Shown here one piece after another: positions 56,423 through 64,000 of a stretch of 64,000 bases of DNA (position 1 is the stretch's first letter; each line of letters starts with the position of its first letter). The position numbers were made by a program, and so were the translations under genes. Source of the stretch: Shimia thalassica (GTDB taxonomy: Bacteria > Pseudomonadota > Alphaproteobacteria > Rhodobacterales > Rhodobacteraceae). Under the pieces are notes generated by a model, which was not told the origin of the DNA, did not search any database, and was given only the letters and a program-made list of their open reading frames with translations. The stretch spans positions 124,001 through 188,000 of the forward strand of contig NZ_CYTW01000003.1 in NCBI RefSeq assembly GCF_001458215.1, written 5' to 3'.

Positions 56423-57148
56423 ATGAAACAGGCAAAAGTCAGATTGTATGTAGAACAACCGTTGGCCAAAGGGCAATCGGTTCCTCTTGATCGTGATCAG
56501 GCGCACTATCTCTTTGGGGTGATGCGCATGGGGCCGGGTGATCCGGTTCTTCTGTTTAACGGTCAGGATGGCGAGTGGCGATGTATCGTCGCCAAAGCAG
56601 GCAAACGCGCGGGCGAGCTGGTGTGCGAAGAGCAAACCAAGCCGCTGCAGATGCCGCCGGATTTGTGGCTGGTTTTCGCACCGATCAAAAAGGCGCGCAC
56701 CGATTTCATCGTCGAGAAGGCCGCAGAGATGGGGGCCGCACGCATCATGCCGGTCCAAACCGCGTTCACAAACTCGGAACGTATCCGGCAGGACCGTTTG
56801 CAGGCGCATGCCGTCGAAGCCGCAGAACAATGTGGTGGCACCTATGTGCCCGAGGTGACCGACCTTCAAAAACTGGATCGTCTGCTTTCAGACTGGCCCG
56901 AAGACCGCCAATTGATGTTTTGCGACGAAGCCGAAGTGGGCAGCGCAAAAAGGCTTGGCAGTGCAAGCGGCGACAAATGGGCGATCCTGATCGGTCCCGA
57001 AGGCGGTTTTTCGGATGCCGAGCGTGCGCGTTTACATGCGCATCCCAATGCACATGTCGTTGCCCTTGGCCCTCGTATCTTGCGGGCCGACACGGCGGCG
57101 GTGGCGGCCATGGCCCTCTGGCAGCAGGCATTGGGAGACTGGAAATGA
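56423..57148 (+). CDS. rsmE: 16S rRNA m3U1498 methyltransferase RsmE
   Basis: This 241-residue SPOUT methyltransferase modifies U1498 of 16S rRNA. It has an N-terminal PUA-like domain (AHYLFGVMRMGPGDPVLLFNG), then the conserved KKARTDFIVEKAAEMG, TNSERIRQDR, IGPEGGFSDAE and LGPRILRADTAAVAA. The ATG at 56423 has TAGGTG nearby; the GTG at 56417 is less likely. Its stop overlaps the GNAT gene by ATGA. Confidence 0.95.
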   Translation: MKQAKVRLYVEQPLAKGQSVPLDRDQAHYLFGVMRMGPGDPVLLFNGQDGEWRCIVAKAGKRAGELVCEEQTKPLQMPPDLWLVFAPIKKARTDFIVEKAAEMGAARIMPVQTAFTNSERIRQDRLQAHAVEAAEQCGGTYVPEVTDLQKLDRLLSDWPEDRQLMFCDEAEVGSAKRLGSASGDKWAILIGPEGGFSDAERARLHAHPNAHVVALGPRILRADTAAVAAMALWQQALGDWK

Positions 57149-57987
57149 TCCGCAAGGCGGACCCCGAGGATATTCCCGCGATTGTCGCCTTTCTGGAGCG
57201 CCACATCGAAACCTCGATGTTTCTTTTGGGGAACCTTGAGACCTACGGGTTGGACAACCGCGAACACCCTTATGGCACAGCCTTTTTCCTGCGCGAGACC
57301 GGTGATGGTATCACTGGTGTTTTCGGGGCATCGAATGGCGGATTGTTGATGTGCCAACTTCCCGGCATCGGTCGCACAGAGGCGCAAACCTATGCGCATC
57401 TGCTAAAGGGCTATACGTTGCGCGGTATGACGGGCGCCCATGATCAGGTTGCAACCATTCTGGATGCGTTGCCTATCAAGGAAAATGCGTGGAAGGCCAA
57501 TACTGTTCAGCCTCTCTATGCGCTGTCTCTTGATGCGCTTCCTGAAGTAAATGTCGAAACCCGTGCGCCGGAAGAGGCGGATCGTGGCATGCTGGAAGCG
57601 TGGTTCGCGGCCTATTCTGCGGACAATGCGATTGCCGCCAGCTTTGCACCCGAAACCTTGGCCGAGACGGCGATCAAAGGGGGGCGCGTGCGCCTCATGC
57701 TGGAAGACGGGGTGCCGGTTGCGATGACAGCTATCAATGCCCATGCAGGGGCCGCAGTGCAGGTCGGGGGTGTTTTTGTCCCATCGGATCTGCGCGGGCA
57801 GGGGCGCGCTGGTCGCGTGGTTGCTGCCCATCTGGCAGACCTGCACGGCGAAGGCGTTTCGCGGGCGATTTTGTTTGCGGCGTCGGCGGATGCAGCAAAG
57901 GCTTATGAAAAGATCGGCTTCGAATGGGTCGGTGATTACCGTGTTGCGCTTTTGGCCGAGCCTCAGACCTTGGGAGACCCCACATGA
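57145..57987 (+). CDS. GNAT-family N-acetyltransferase
   Basis: This 280-residue protein has a C-terminal GNAT domain with the acetyl-CoA loop VGGVFVPSDLRGQGRAGRVVA and the AYEKIGFEWVGDYRV end. The N-terminal half (residues 1-130) is a less clear GNAT-like fold, giving a two-domain enzyme. The substrate is unknown. It sits between rsmE and a small membrane protein, both with ATGA overlaps. Confidence 0.88.
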   Translation: MIRKADPEDIPAIVAFLERHIETSMFLLGNLETYGLDNREHPYGTAFFLRETGDGITGVFGASNGGLLMCQLPGIGRTEAQTYAHLLKGYTLRGMTGAHDQVATILDALPIKENAWKANTVQPLYALSLDALPEVNVETRAPEEADRGMLEAWFAAYSADNAIAASFAPETLAETAIKGGRVRLMLEDGVPVAMTAINAHAGAAVQVGGVFVPSDLRGQGRAGRVVAAHLADLHGEGVSRAILFAASADAAKAYEKIGFEWVGDYRVALLAEPQTLGDPT

Positions 57988-58493
57988 ACTTTGTCCGTCC
58001 CGAGGCCCAGAAAGTGGTGCGGCAATGGCGCGAGGTCCTGATTGGTGCTGCAGTCCTGATTCTGGGGCTGTATTGGGCCAGCGGGTTTGGCCTTCTGAAA
58101 TGGATTGGCGCGGTTGTGGCGATTGCAGGCGGGGCCATGATCGTGGCTGGCATCCAAAGGGCAAGGTTTCGAGGCAAACTCGGTGGGCCGGGGCTGGTGC
58201 AGGTGGATGAACGCGAGATCACCTATTACGGGCCGCTGGACGGCGGTGCGGTTGCGATTGACGAAATGACCGGCTTGTCTCTGGATGCGCGAAGCGATCC
58301 TCCGGTGTGGGTGTTGCGTCAGCCATCGGTTCCCCCGTTGCATATCCCCGTGAATGCCGAAGGCACAGATGCCTTGTTCGACGCCTTCGCTGCGTTGCCG
58401 GGCATTCGCACCGAGCATATGCTGGCTCAACTCAAGGCAAAACCGGATCACCCTGTCGTGATCTGGTCAAAACAGGCCGCACGGCTGCATTGA
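57984..58493 (+). CDS. Two-helix membrane protein of unknown function
   Basis: This 169-residue protein has two adjacent membrane helices (residues about 18-34 and 38-57) and a soluble C-terminal domain beginning VQVDEREITYYGPLDG, which looks like a small beta-rich module of PH-like type. I do not recognise the family for certain. It overlaps the GNAT gene by ATGA and lies 65 bases before gshA. Confidence 0.8.
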   Translation: MNFVRPEAQKVVRQWREVLIGAAVLILGLYWASGFGLLKWIGAVVAIAGGAMIVAGIQRARFRGKLGGPGLVQVDEREITYYGPLDGGAVAIDEMTGLSLDARSDPPVWVLRQPSVPPLHIPVNAEGTDALFDAFAALPGIRTEHMLAQLKAKPDHPVVIWSKQAARLH

Positions 58494-58558
58494 CACCACT
58501 CGCATTTCGCATCACCACTGACCAGACATGCGCATCCAACAGGATCGGAGACTAAGCG

Positions 58559-59929
58559 ATGTCCATCCCTCAATCCGGCGGCGGCCCGATCGAGCACTAT
58601 TCCCAGTTGACCGAGTACCTCGAGTCCGGTTGCAAGCCGCGTGACGATTGGCGGATCGGGACCGAGCACGAGAAATTCGGCTATTGCAAAGACACGCTCA
58701 AGCCGTTGCCCTATGAGGGCAAACGCTCGATCGAAGCGGTGTTGGAAGGGTTGCGGGACCGGCATGGATGGAATCCTGTTCTGGAAGCGGGCAAGCTTAT
58801 CGGGCTTGAAAAGGATGGCGCCAACGTGTCTCTGGAACCCGGCGGCGCGCTGGAATTGTCAGGGGCACCTCTCGAGACCATCCACGAGACCTGTGACGAG
58901 GTGAACGTTCACCTGCGCGAAGTCAAAGATATCGCGGATGAAATTGGCGTTGGATTTGTCGGTCTTGGGGCCGCGCCCATCTGGACGCACGAAGAAATGC
59001 CGCTGATGCCCAAGGGGCGTTATCGCCTGATGAACGACTATATGGAAAAAGTCGGAACCATGGGCCGCGCCATGATGCGCCGCACCTGTACCGTACAGGT
59101 TAATATCGATTTCGGATCCGAGGCCGATATGGTCAAAAAGCTGCGGGTTGCCTTGGCACTACAGCCCGTTGCGACCGCTCTTTTTGCGAACTCTCCGTTT
59201 TTTGAGGGGAAACTGAACAACCACAAAAGCTGGCGCAGCCGCATCTGGCGTTCTCTGGATGACGCGCGCACCGGCATGTTGCCTTTTGTCTTTGAAGACG
59301 GGTTCGGCTTCGAGCGCTATGTCGAGTACGCGCTCGATGTGCCGATGTATTTTGTCTATCGCGACGGCCAGTATATCAATGCGCTGGGCATGTCGTTCCG
59401 TGATTTCATGCAAGGTAAACTGCCTGCCTTGCCGGGCGAGACACCCACGCTAAGCGATTGGGCGGATCACCTGACAACGGCCTTCCCAGAGGCGCGAATC
59501 AAGAAATATATGGAAATGCGTGGCGCCGATGGCGGTCCGTGGCGCCGTTTGTGTGCCTTGCCTGCTTTCTGGGTTGGGTTGACCTATGATCAATCTGCGC
59601 TGGATGCGGCATGGGACCTTGTCAAAGGTTGGGATGCAGAAACCCGTGAAGCCCTGCGTGTTACAGCTTCTGAAAGCGGACTGCAGGCTCAGGTCGGTGA
59701 CATCAAAATGCATGACCTCGCCCGCGAGGTTCTGGAAATCTCTCATGCGGGATTGGCATCACGCGCCCGGCCCGGTGCCGGTGGCCTGGTGCCGGATGAA
59801 ACCCACTTCCTGAATGCGCTGAAAGAGAGCATCGACACTGGCAAGGTGCCAGCAGACGAGCTTTTGGATCGCTACCATGGGGATTGGGACGGGGATCTCA
59901 CCCGGATATACAAAGAGTTCAGCTATTAA
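58559..59929 (+). CDS. gshA: Glutamate-cysteine ligase (plant/alphaproteobacterial type)
   Basis: This 456-residue enzyme makes gamma-glutamylcysteine, the first step of glutathione synthesis. It has GTEHEKFGY, KDGANVSLEPGGALELSGAP, MRRTCTVQVNIDFGSE and MRGADGGPWRRLCALPAFWVGL, the pattern of class III GCS. It is much longer at the substrate side than the E. coli type. It ends before a strong terminator. Confidence 0.94.
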   Translation: MSIPQSGGGPIEHYSQLTEYLESGCKPRDDWRIGTEHEKFGYCKDTLKPLPYEGKRSIEAVLEGLRDRHGWNPVLEAGKLIGLEKDGANVSLEPGGALELSGAPLETIHETCDEVNVHLREVKDIADEIGVGFVGLGAAPIWTHEEMPLMPKGRYRLMNDYMEKVGTMGRAMMRRTCTVQVNIDFGSEADMVKKLRVALALQPVATALFANSPFFEGKLNNHKSWRSRIWRSLDDARTGMLPFVFEDGFGFERYVEYALDVPMYFVYRDGQYINALGMSFRDFMQGKLPALPGETPTLSDWADHLTTAFPEARIKKYMEMRGADGGPWRRLCALPAFWVGLTYDQSALDAAWDLVKGWDAETREALRVTASESGLQAQVGDIKMHDLAREVLEISHAGLASRARPGAGGLVPDETHFLNALKESIDTGKVPADELLDRYHGDWDGDLTRIYKEFSY

Positions 59930-59935
59930 CTCTTA

Positions 59936-59970
59936 AACAAACGGCGGTGTCATCACACCGCCGTTTTTGT
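59936..59970. terminator. Intrinsic terminator shared by gshA and the DUF805 gene
   Basis: AAACGGCGGTGT and ACACCGCCGTTT (59939-59950 and 59955-59966) form a perfect 12-bp stem around a 4-base loop, with A-rich sequence to the left and TTTTT to the right. It can stop transcription from both sides. Confidence 0.9.
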
Positions 59971-60001
59971 TTGCAGACCTCACGTGAGAGTTTCAACAAC
60001 G

Positions 60002-60556
60002 CTACGCTTTGGATGGGTTTTGCAAAACACGCGAACGGTAATAGTCGCGCACCTCTTGTTTGCGGGCGGCAATCATTTCTTCGCTTGGCTCTTCTTTGAG
60101 ACGGTCAAGGATCGCGTAGCCTTGCATTGGATCTGCTCGGCCTGCGCCTTTGGCATTGCCGGACCGGCCTCCTGTTCTGCGGAATGGGGGGCCATAGATA
60201 TTGTCGTCCCGTTCCGAGGGCAGGCACATCAGGAACAAAAACCAGAAGGGTCCTATAATCGGAACGGCCGAGATGAGGGTCCAAAAACCGGAACGCCCGC
60301 TGTCATGAAGTCTGCGAACGGTCACCGCAAAATTCGGGATTACACACAAAATTGCAAAAACAATTGCGCTATATCCAACCTCTGGCTGATCTGTAGGGGC
60401 GCCGCTGATGACGTCAGAAAAGTCTAACCATGCCAACCCGCCAAGGATCACGGCATAAACCAATCCCCACCACCAATACTCGGAGCGAGGCGCGCGACCA
60501 CTAAAATTAAACGCTTTGAATACAACCGATTCTGCGGCTGCAATTGGTCCCATCAT
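60002..60556 (-). CDS. DUF805-family membrane protein
   Basis: This protein of about 184 residues begins MMGPIAAAESVVFKAFNFSGRA and has the DUF805 marks FSGRAPRSEYWWWGL, VTVRRLHDSGRSGFW and PSERDDNIYGPP, with four helices. CAGGAGA sits 7 bases before the ATG at 60556. The upstream codons to 60634 are open but unlikely. Such proteins are of unknown function and are common near envelope genes. The C-terminal 45 residues are charged and extra. Confidence 0.88.
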   Translation of the reverse strand: MMGPIAAAESVVFKAFNFSGRAPRSEYWWWGLVYAVILGGLAWLDFSDVISGAPTDQPEVGYSAIVFAILCVIPNFAVTVRRLHDSGRSGFWTLISAVPIIGPFWFLFLMCLPSERDDNIYGPPFRRTGGRSGNAKGAGRADPMQGYAILDRLKEEPSEEMIAARKQEVRDYYRSRVLQNPSKA

Positions 60557-60665
60557 GGCAAATCTCCTGAACTCGAAATACGAGCAAGAGTTTGCCAAGG
60601 AAAACGGGCAACACTGTGGCCTAATCTGCCCCAATCGTGGGCAAATAGTTAACGGTTATGATGTC

Positions 60666-61274
60666 TCAGGACTTCTGTCCGATCTTAGGCTCGGTGCCCG
60701 CCCGGATGCGCATGATGTTCTCGCGGTGCCGCCAAAACACCAGAACGGTGATGGCAATGCCCATGATGAAGGACGACCCATAGCCAAGGATCAGCATCCA
60801 GAAGGTGGCGCTGCTGGCGGCGACCAGTGCAGACAGGGATGAAATACGCGAAATCGCTGCGGTCACCAGCCATGTCAGGCAGCAGGCAATGCCCACAGGC
60901 CACGCCAAGGCCAGTATCAGACCAAGGAACGTTGCGACGCCCTTGCCACCTTTGAAGCCAAGCCAGACCGGATAGCAATGACCCAGAAAGGCCATGAAAC
61001 CAGCGATTTGGGCGGCATCTTCCCCTGCGACGGCACGAGCGATCAAAACCGCAACAGCGCCTTTGCCCCCATCAAGGATAAGCGTTGCAGCGGCTGCGGG
61101 TTTGCTGCCCGTGCGCAAAACGTTGGTTGCCCCGATATTGCCCGACCCGATGTCGCGCAAATTGCCAAGGCCCAGAATTTTGGTGATGACCATGCCAAAG
61201 GGGATCGACCCCAACAGGTATCCAAGGGCGGCCCAAATCAAAAGGATCGGCAACGTATGGGTGATTTCGGGCAT
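60666..61274 (-). CDS. plsY: Glycerol-3-phosphate acyltransferase PlsY
   Basis: This 202-residue membrane enzyme moves acyl groups from acyl-phosphate to glycerol-3-phosphate. It has the three motifs: LGSIPFGMVITKILGLGNLRDIGSGNIGATNVLR in the N-terminal part (shown in pieces elsewhere), GHCYPVWLGFKGGKGVATFLG, and the C-terminal VFWRHRENIMR. It starts one base inside the pyrC stop, so it is translated after pyrC. Confidence 0.95.
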   Translation of the reverse strand: MPEITHTLPILLIWAALGYLLGSIPFGMVITKILGLGNLRDIGSGNIGATNVLRTGSKPAAAATLILDGGKGAVAVLIARAVAGEDAAQIAGFMAFLGHCYPVWLGFKGGKGVATFLGLILALAWPVGIACCLTWLVTAAISRISSLSALVAASSATFWMLILGYGSSFIMGIAITVLVFWRHRENIMRIRAGTEPKIGQKS

Positions 61275-62551
61275 CAGGTTCTCCGATAAACAGCGTTGCC
61301 GGCCACGTAAGTTGCCAGCACCTTACCTTGCATCCGTTGACCGTCAAACGGTGTGTTCTTGGATTTCGAGCGCAGGGCAAACCGGTCGAGTACAAAGGGG
61401 GCATCCGGATCAAACATCACCAGATCCGCCGGTGCCCCTTCTTCAAGGCGTCCACCGGGCAAGCCAAGACGTTTCGCCGGGTTTAGCGACATGGCGCGGA
61501 ACAGTTCGGGCAAGGTGAGGTATTCGTTGTGATAGAGCTGCATCGCGGCGGGCAACAGCGTTTCAAGGGCAACGGCCCCGCTTGCGGCCTCTTCAAAAGG
61601 AAGGCGCTTGGATTCCTCGTCCTGCGGCGTGTGCATCGACGAAATGATGTCAATCAGGCCGGTTTTGACGGCCTCGATGATGGCCAGCCGGTCTTCTTCG
61701 GCGCGCAGGGGGGGCTTGATTTTAAAGAACGTCCGGTAATCCGCGATGTCCAGTTCATTCAGGGTCAAGTGGTGGATGGACGTGCCCGCAGTCACGTCAA
61801 AGCCGTTGTTTTTGGCGCGCTCAAGCGCAGGCAGCGCCCGCGCACAAGTGATTTGATCCGCGTGGTATTTCACGCCCGTTGTTTCGACCATCGCAATATC
61901 ACGGTCCAGGCCCATACGCTCGGCCATGGGCGAAACCGCAGGCAAACCACGCAAGGCCGCAAATTTGCCACTTGTGGCAGCGGCCCCTTTGGACAGGATC
62001 GGTTCTTGGGGATGCGCAACGACAAGTGCACCAAGACTGCGGGCATAGGTCATGGCGCGCGACAGAACTTTGGTATCTGCAACAACATGATCGCAATCGG
62101 TAAAGGCCACTGCGCCAGCGTCCATGAGAAACCCGATTTCGGTCATCTCGCGGCCTTCGCGTCCTTTGGTCAGGGCGGCCATGGGCACAACGTTCACCGG
62201 TGCGGCCTCGTTCGCACGACGGGTGGCAAATTCCAGCGTTTCCGGATTGTCGATGGTGGGCACAGTGTCCGGTCGTGTCACCATGGTGGTCACGCCACCA
62301 GCCGCCGCAGCCAGACCTGCGGTCTTATAGGATTCTTTATGCCGCTCGCCCGGTTCGCAGACCTTTACGCCGATATCTACGATACCAGGTGCCAGACATT
62401 TTCCACCACAATCGATGATCTCTGCAGTCTCGGGCACTGCGATTTCAGCCCCGATTGCTGCAATCTTTCCTTCGCTCACAAGAAGGCACCCCAAGGTGTC
62501 CTTGCCAGTGGCTGGGTTAATCAGGCGAGCATTTGTGAAAAGTATGGTCAT
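61274..62551 (-). CDS. pyrC: Dihydroorotase
   Basis: This 425-residue amidohydrolase is of the PyrC class I/long type. It starts MTILFTNARLINPATGK and has the metal-site region APGIVDIGVKVCEPGERHKE, in which the usual DxHxH motif reads DIGVKV. The later TGVKYHADQITC, ISSMHTPQDEESK and ASGAVALETLLP are typical of the pyrB-linked, PyrX-like dihydroorotases. The missing zinc histidines suggest an inactive or structural form. plsY follows with a one-base overlap. Confidence 0.88.
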   Translation of the reverse strand: MTILFTNARLINPATGKDTLGCLLVSEGKIAAIGAEIAVPETAEIIDCGGKCLAPGIVDIGVKVCEPGERHKESYKTAGLAAAAGGVTTMVTRPDTVPTIDNPETLEFATRRANEAAPVNVVPMAALTKGREGREMTEIGFLMDAGAVAFTDCDHVVADTKVLSRAMTYARSLGALVVAHPQEPILSKGAAATSGKFAALRGLPAVSPMAERMGLDRDIAMVETTGVKYHADQITCARALPALERAKNNGFDVTAGTSIHHLTLNELDIADYRTFFKIKPPLRAEEDRLAIIEAVKTGLIDIISSMHTPQDEESKRLPFEEAASGAVALETLLPAAMQLYHNEYLTLPELFRAMSLNPAKRLGLPGGRLEEGAPADLVMFDPDAPFVLDRFALRSKSKNTPFDGQRMQGKVLATYVAGNAVYRRT

Positions 62552-62731
62552 GCGATTTGCCTTTCGATTGCGCAGCGGAATGCGGGTGCGTTGTGCATAT
62601 CTCTTATTGTGAGCCTGTCGGCAAGCTTCTGTCCGCTCAAAGTGGGTATGCGGCCGCCGGCCGTCACGGTCGAAGTGTGCGCCACCTTCTTTGAAACGCC
62701 CCGTGGGGAGAATGGCACGCCGTTTATTCCA
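62552..62731 (-). other. Gap upstream of pyrC
   Basis: These 180 bases separate pyrC from the first PH-like gene. I see no pyrB remnant, no clear promoter boxes and no strong hairpin. Long + strand frames over this region and pyrC are shadows. Confidence 0.4.
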
Positions 62732-63256
62732 TCATGCATCAGACTGTCCTTTCTGGACATCGCGGATCATCCGGTAAACCGCGCGCCCATCCGGGATACG
62801 TTCGAACCCGATTGGTCCAATGCGCTTTTTAAAGCCACGATACCGGCGGCCTTTGGCGAAATGGATCGTGGAAAGGCCGGCCTCTTCAAAGGTGATCGTT
62901 GTGTTGTCATTGATCGGATAGCTGTCGAGCGACTTTCCCTTAACCGGTAGATCGATGGCCACGAACGCGCGCTTGTCGGTCAATGTGTACCACGTCCGTC
63001 GCCGGATGAAGGCACCGCCAAATATGGGCCCCAGCGCGATAGACAGACCAACACCGAAGTGCAGCAATCCGAACATCCAGAAAAAACCACCACCCTGAGC
63101 GGCCATGACCATCCAGAACAGTGCGAACCCCGCAAAGAAAAGCCCAAATGCGCCGCTGACGATGTTTGCGGCCCCTAAAACAAGGCCCGCATCAGGTCGC
63201 CCCTGCCACAGAATAACCTCGCCTTCATCAAGGATGCCGTCCCAGCCGTCGGTCAT
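62732..63256 (-). CDS. Membrane protein with PH-like domain (1 of 3)
   Basis: This 174-residue protein starts with EGEVILWQGRPD, has two helices (about residues 28-48 and 58-80), then a PH-like part with TWYTLTDKRAFVAIDLP and FERIPDGRAVYRMIR. Bacterial PH-like proteins of this kind (bPH/YdbT-like) are of unknown function in envelope stress or lipid sensing. The start overlaps the next gene upstream by ATGA. Confidence 0.82.
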   Translation of the reverse strand: MTDGWDGILDEGEVILWQGRPDAGLVLGAANIVSGAFGLFFAGFALFWMVMAAQGGGFFWMFGLLHFGVGLSIALGPIFGGAFIRRRTWYTLTDKRAFVAIDLPVKGKSLDSYPINDNTTITFEEAGLSTIHFAKGRRYRGFKKRIGPIGFERIPDGRAVYRMIRDVQKGQSDA

Positions 63257-63693
63257 ATGGTGCCGCCAACCTTTGCCGATTGAATCTTGCGAATGGTTTC
63301 GGGGGCGTCGCCCTGGTATTTCACCAGATGTTTGTCACCCGTTGCCGTAACAACCTGCACGACGTTGCCGAGTTTGTTCAGCTGTTTGATTTCACCCAGA
63401 CGAATGGCGCGCCCCATCGGACCCAGCAACCGCTGGTTGGTCAAATCCCAGCGCACCGAGAGTTCTTCACTCATCATGTAAAAGGCACGCACCGCCACGG
63501 CCGCCAGACCACCGATCGCCCCTGTCCAGACGTAAGGGTTTCCCAGAAAGTACAAAACAGCCATGCCGCCCGCCATCGCAAAGACCGCCATCCATGTGTT
63601 TGTACGAATGTAGGTCATGCGATCCGCTTGGAAGGAAACCAGAACCTTTTCTCCATCGGCGAGCGGGGTATCCGGGGTCATTTTCTGGGTCAT
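63253..63693 (-). CDS. Membrane protein with PH-like domain (2 of 3)
   Basis: This 146-residue protein begins with LADGEKVLVSFQADRM, has two helices, and then SVRWDLTNQRLLGPMGRAIRLG, the same T-x-Q/K-R pattern as its neighbours. It overlaps the downstream gene by ATGA and follows the partial gene by 12 bases. The function is unknown. Confidence 0.78.
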   Translation of the reverse strand: MTQKMTPDTPLADGEKVLVSFQADRMTYIRTNTWMAVFAMAGGMAVLYFLGNPYVWTGAIGGLAAVAVRAFYMMSEELSVRWDLTNQRLLGPMGRAIRLGEIKQLNKLGNVVQVVTATGDKHLVKYQGDAPETIRKIQSAKVGGTI

Positions 63694-63705
63694 GTTTGTC
63701 TCCGG

Positions 63706-64000
63706 TTACTTGGGGAAATGGGGGGCAATGTTGTCACGCGCGGCGCGAATGCTCTGTTGTACCAGTTTGCCGTTGGGCACGTATTTCAGCGTCGTTGTCA
63801 TGCCATTGTCCAGCTTCACATTGACCGCCCACCACATGAAACGGCGCACGCGCGTAATTTGTGCCAGATGCACATATGCAGGGCTGTTGTCGTCATCTGG
63901 GTTGGCAAAGATCAACCGTTGATCGGTAAGAATCCAGACATCATCGCGGCGGCGGAACCACTCAAGATGATCATCAAACAAAAAGACATAAAGCAACATA
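63706..64000 (-). CDS. PH-like domain protein (3 of 3), partial at the window edge
   Basis: Only the C-terminal 97 or so residues are visible, with DVWILTDQRLIFANPDDD and QITRVRRFMWWAVNV. The likely start is outside the window because the other two have about 50 residues plus helices before this motif. An internal ATG at 63999 is probably not the start. It shares the TDQRL pattern with the other two. Confidence 0.75.
   Translation of the reverse strand, partial: MLLYVFLFDDHLEWFRRRDDVWILTDQRLIFANPDDDNSPAYVHLAQITRVRRFMWWAVNVKLDNGMTTTLKYVPNGKLVQQSIRAARDNIAPHFPK

Noticed and set aside
56411..56869. N-terminal extension of UbiA to 474 residues
   Set aside because: It overlaps rsmE antisense, and the protein from 56410 already has normal length.
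56575..57144. N-terminal extension of the GNAT protein to 470 residues
   Set aside because: The extension lies in another frame of rsmE, and the GNAT protein is complete from the ATG at 57145 with its own overlap signal.
61529..62950. A 473-codon open frame on the + strand over pyrC
   Set aside because: It lies antisense to a clear dihydroorotase-family gene, and its translation has no recognisable domain, so it is a shadow of high-GC coding sequence.

Overview
The window reads as a chromosomal segment of a marine-type alphaproteobacterium of the Rhodobacterales (Roseobacter group). This is inferred from gene content and protein style: an aapJQMP general amino-acid transporter, an ATP12-type F1 assembly chaperone, a CoxG-family protein, a plant-type glutamate-cysteine ligase, a TPP-controlled thiC-O-S-G-E-F-D operon, and dense packing with many ATGA start/stop overlaps. 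Base composition is moderately GC-rich. No 16S rRNA, integrase, transposase, IS element, prophage or CRISPR array was seen, so the species cannot be named.

Layout. 1-5.2 kb (+): the 3' part of a DegP-type protease, rarA, crcB, an RluC-type pseudouridine synthase, a HAD phosphatase and the ATP12 chaperone. 5.4-9.8 kb (+): aapJ-aapQ-aapM-aapP with a strong hairpin after aapJ and a terminator after aapP. 9.9-12.7 kb (-): SixA-like phosphatase, an Fe-S protein, a sterol-desaturase-family protein and argB. 12.9-21.1 kb: an SDR on +, then a long - strand block of yihA, a MOSC protein, yidC, a GGDEF/EAL protein, ttcA, a secreted protein, yidD, rnpA and rpmH, read from a near-consensus promoter upstream of rpmH. 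21.3-25.0 kb (+): TVP38 membrane protein, FAD disulfide oxidoreductase, an orphan histidine kinase and tRNA-Arg(ACG).

25.2-29.7 kb (-) is the most accessory-looking part: a periplasmic copper/redox cluster. It holds a Cys/His-rich exported protein, cytochrome c, CopC, CopD, a Tat multicopper oxidase, a second cytochrome c and a Tat YHS protein, and lies directly beside the tRNA. 29.9-36.1 kb (+): promoter, TPP riboswitch and the seven-gene thiamin operon. 36.3-39.7 kb (+): nadA-nadB-nadC for de novo NAD synthesis. 40.1-46.4 kb (+): a tiny lipoprotein, enoyl-CoA hydratase, CoxG protein, an ABC-2 exporter, an S49 protease coupled to a 54-residue zinc-ribbon membrane protein, a Ca2+/Na+ exchanger and a pteridine-reductase-like SDR.

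46.4-46.7 kb is an AT-rich, repeat-rich spacer with a perfect DnaA box in front of uvrC. 48.7-52.9 kb: DEAD-box helicase (-), pgsA-moaD-moaE (+) and a class D beta-lactamase (-). 53.0-56.4 kb (-): a coiled-coil membrane protein, an OmpA-family protein with a long acidic tail, and ubiA. 56.4-59.9 kb (+): rsmE, a GNAT protein, a membrane protein and gshA. 60.0-64.0 kb (-): DUF805 protein, plsY, pyrC and three PH-like membrane proteins, the last cut by the window edge.

Most genes are housekeeping. No clearly new multi-gene system was proven. The best candidates for novelty are the copper/redox cluster with its Cys/His-rich protein, the DnaA-box spacer, the row of PH-like membrane proteins before pyrC, the OmpA protein with its coupled coiled-coil partner, and two conserved-looking small proteins.
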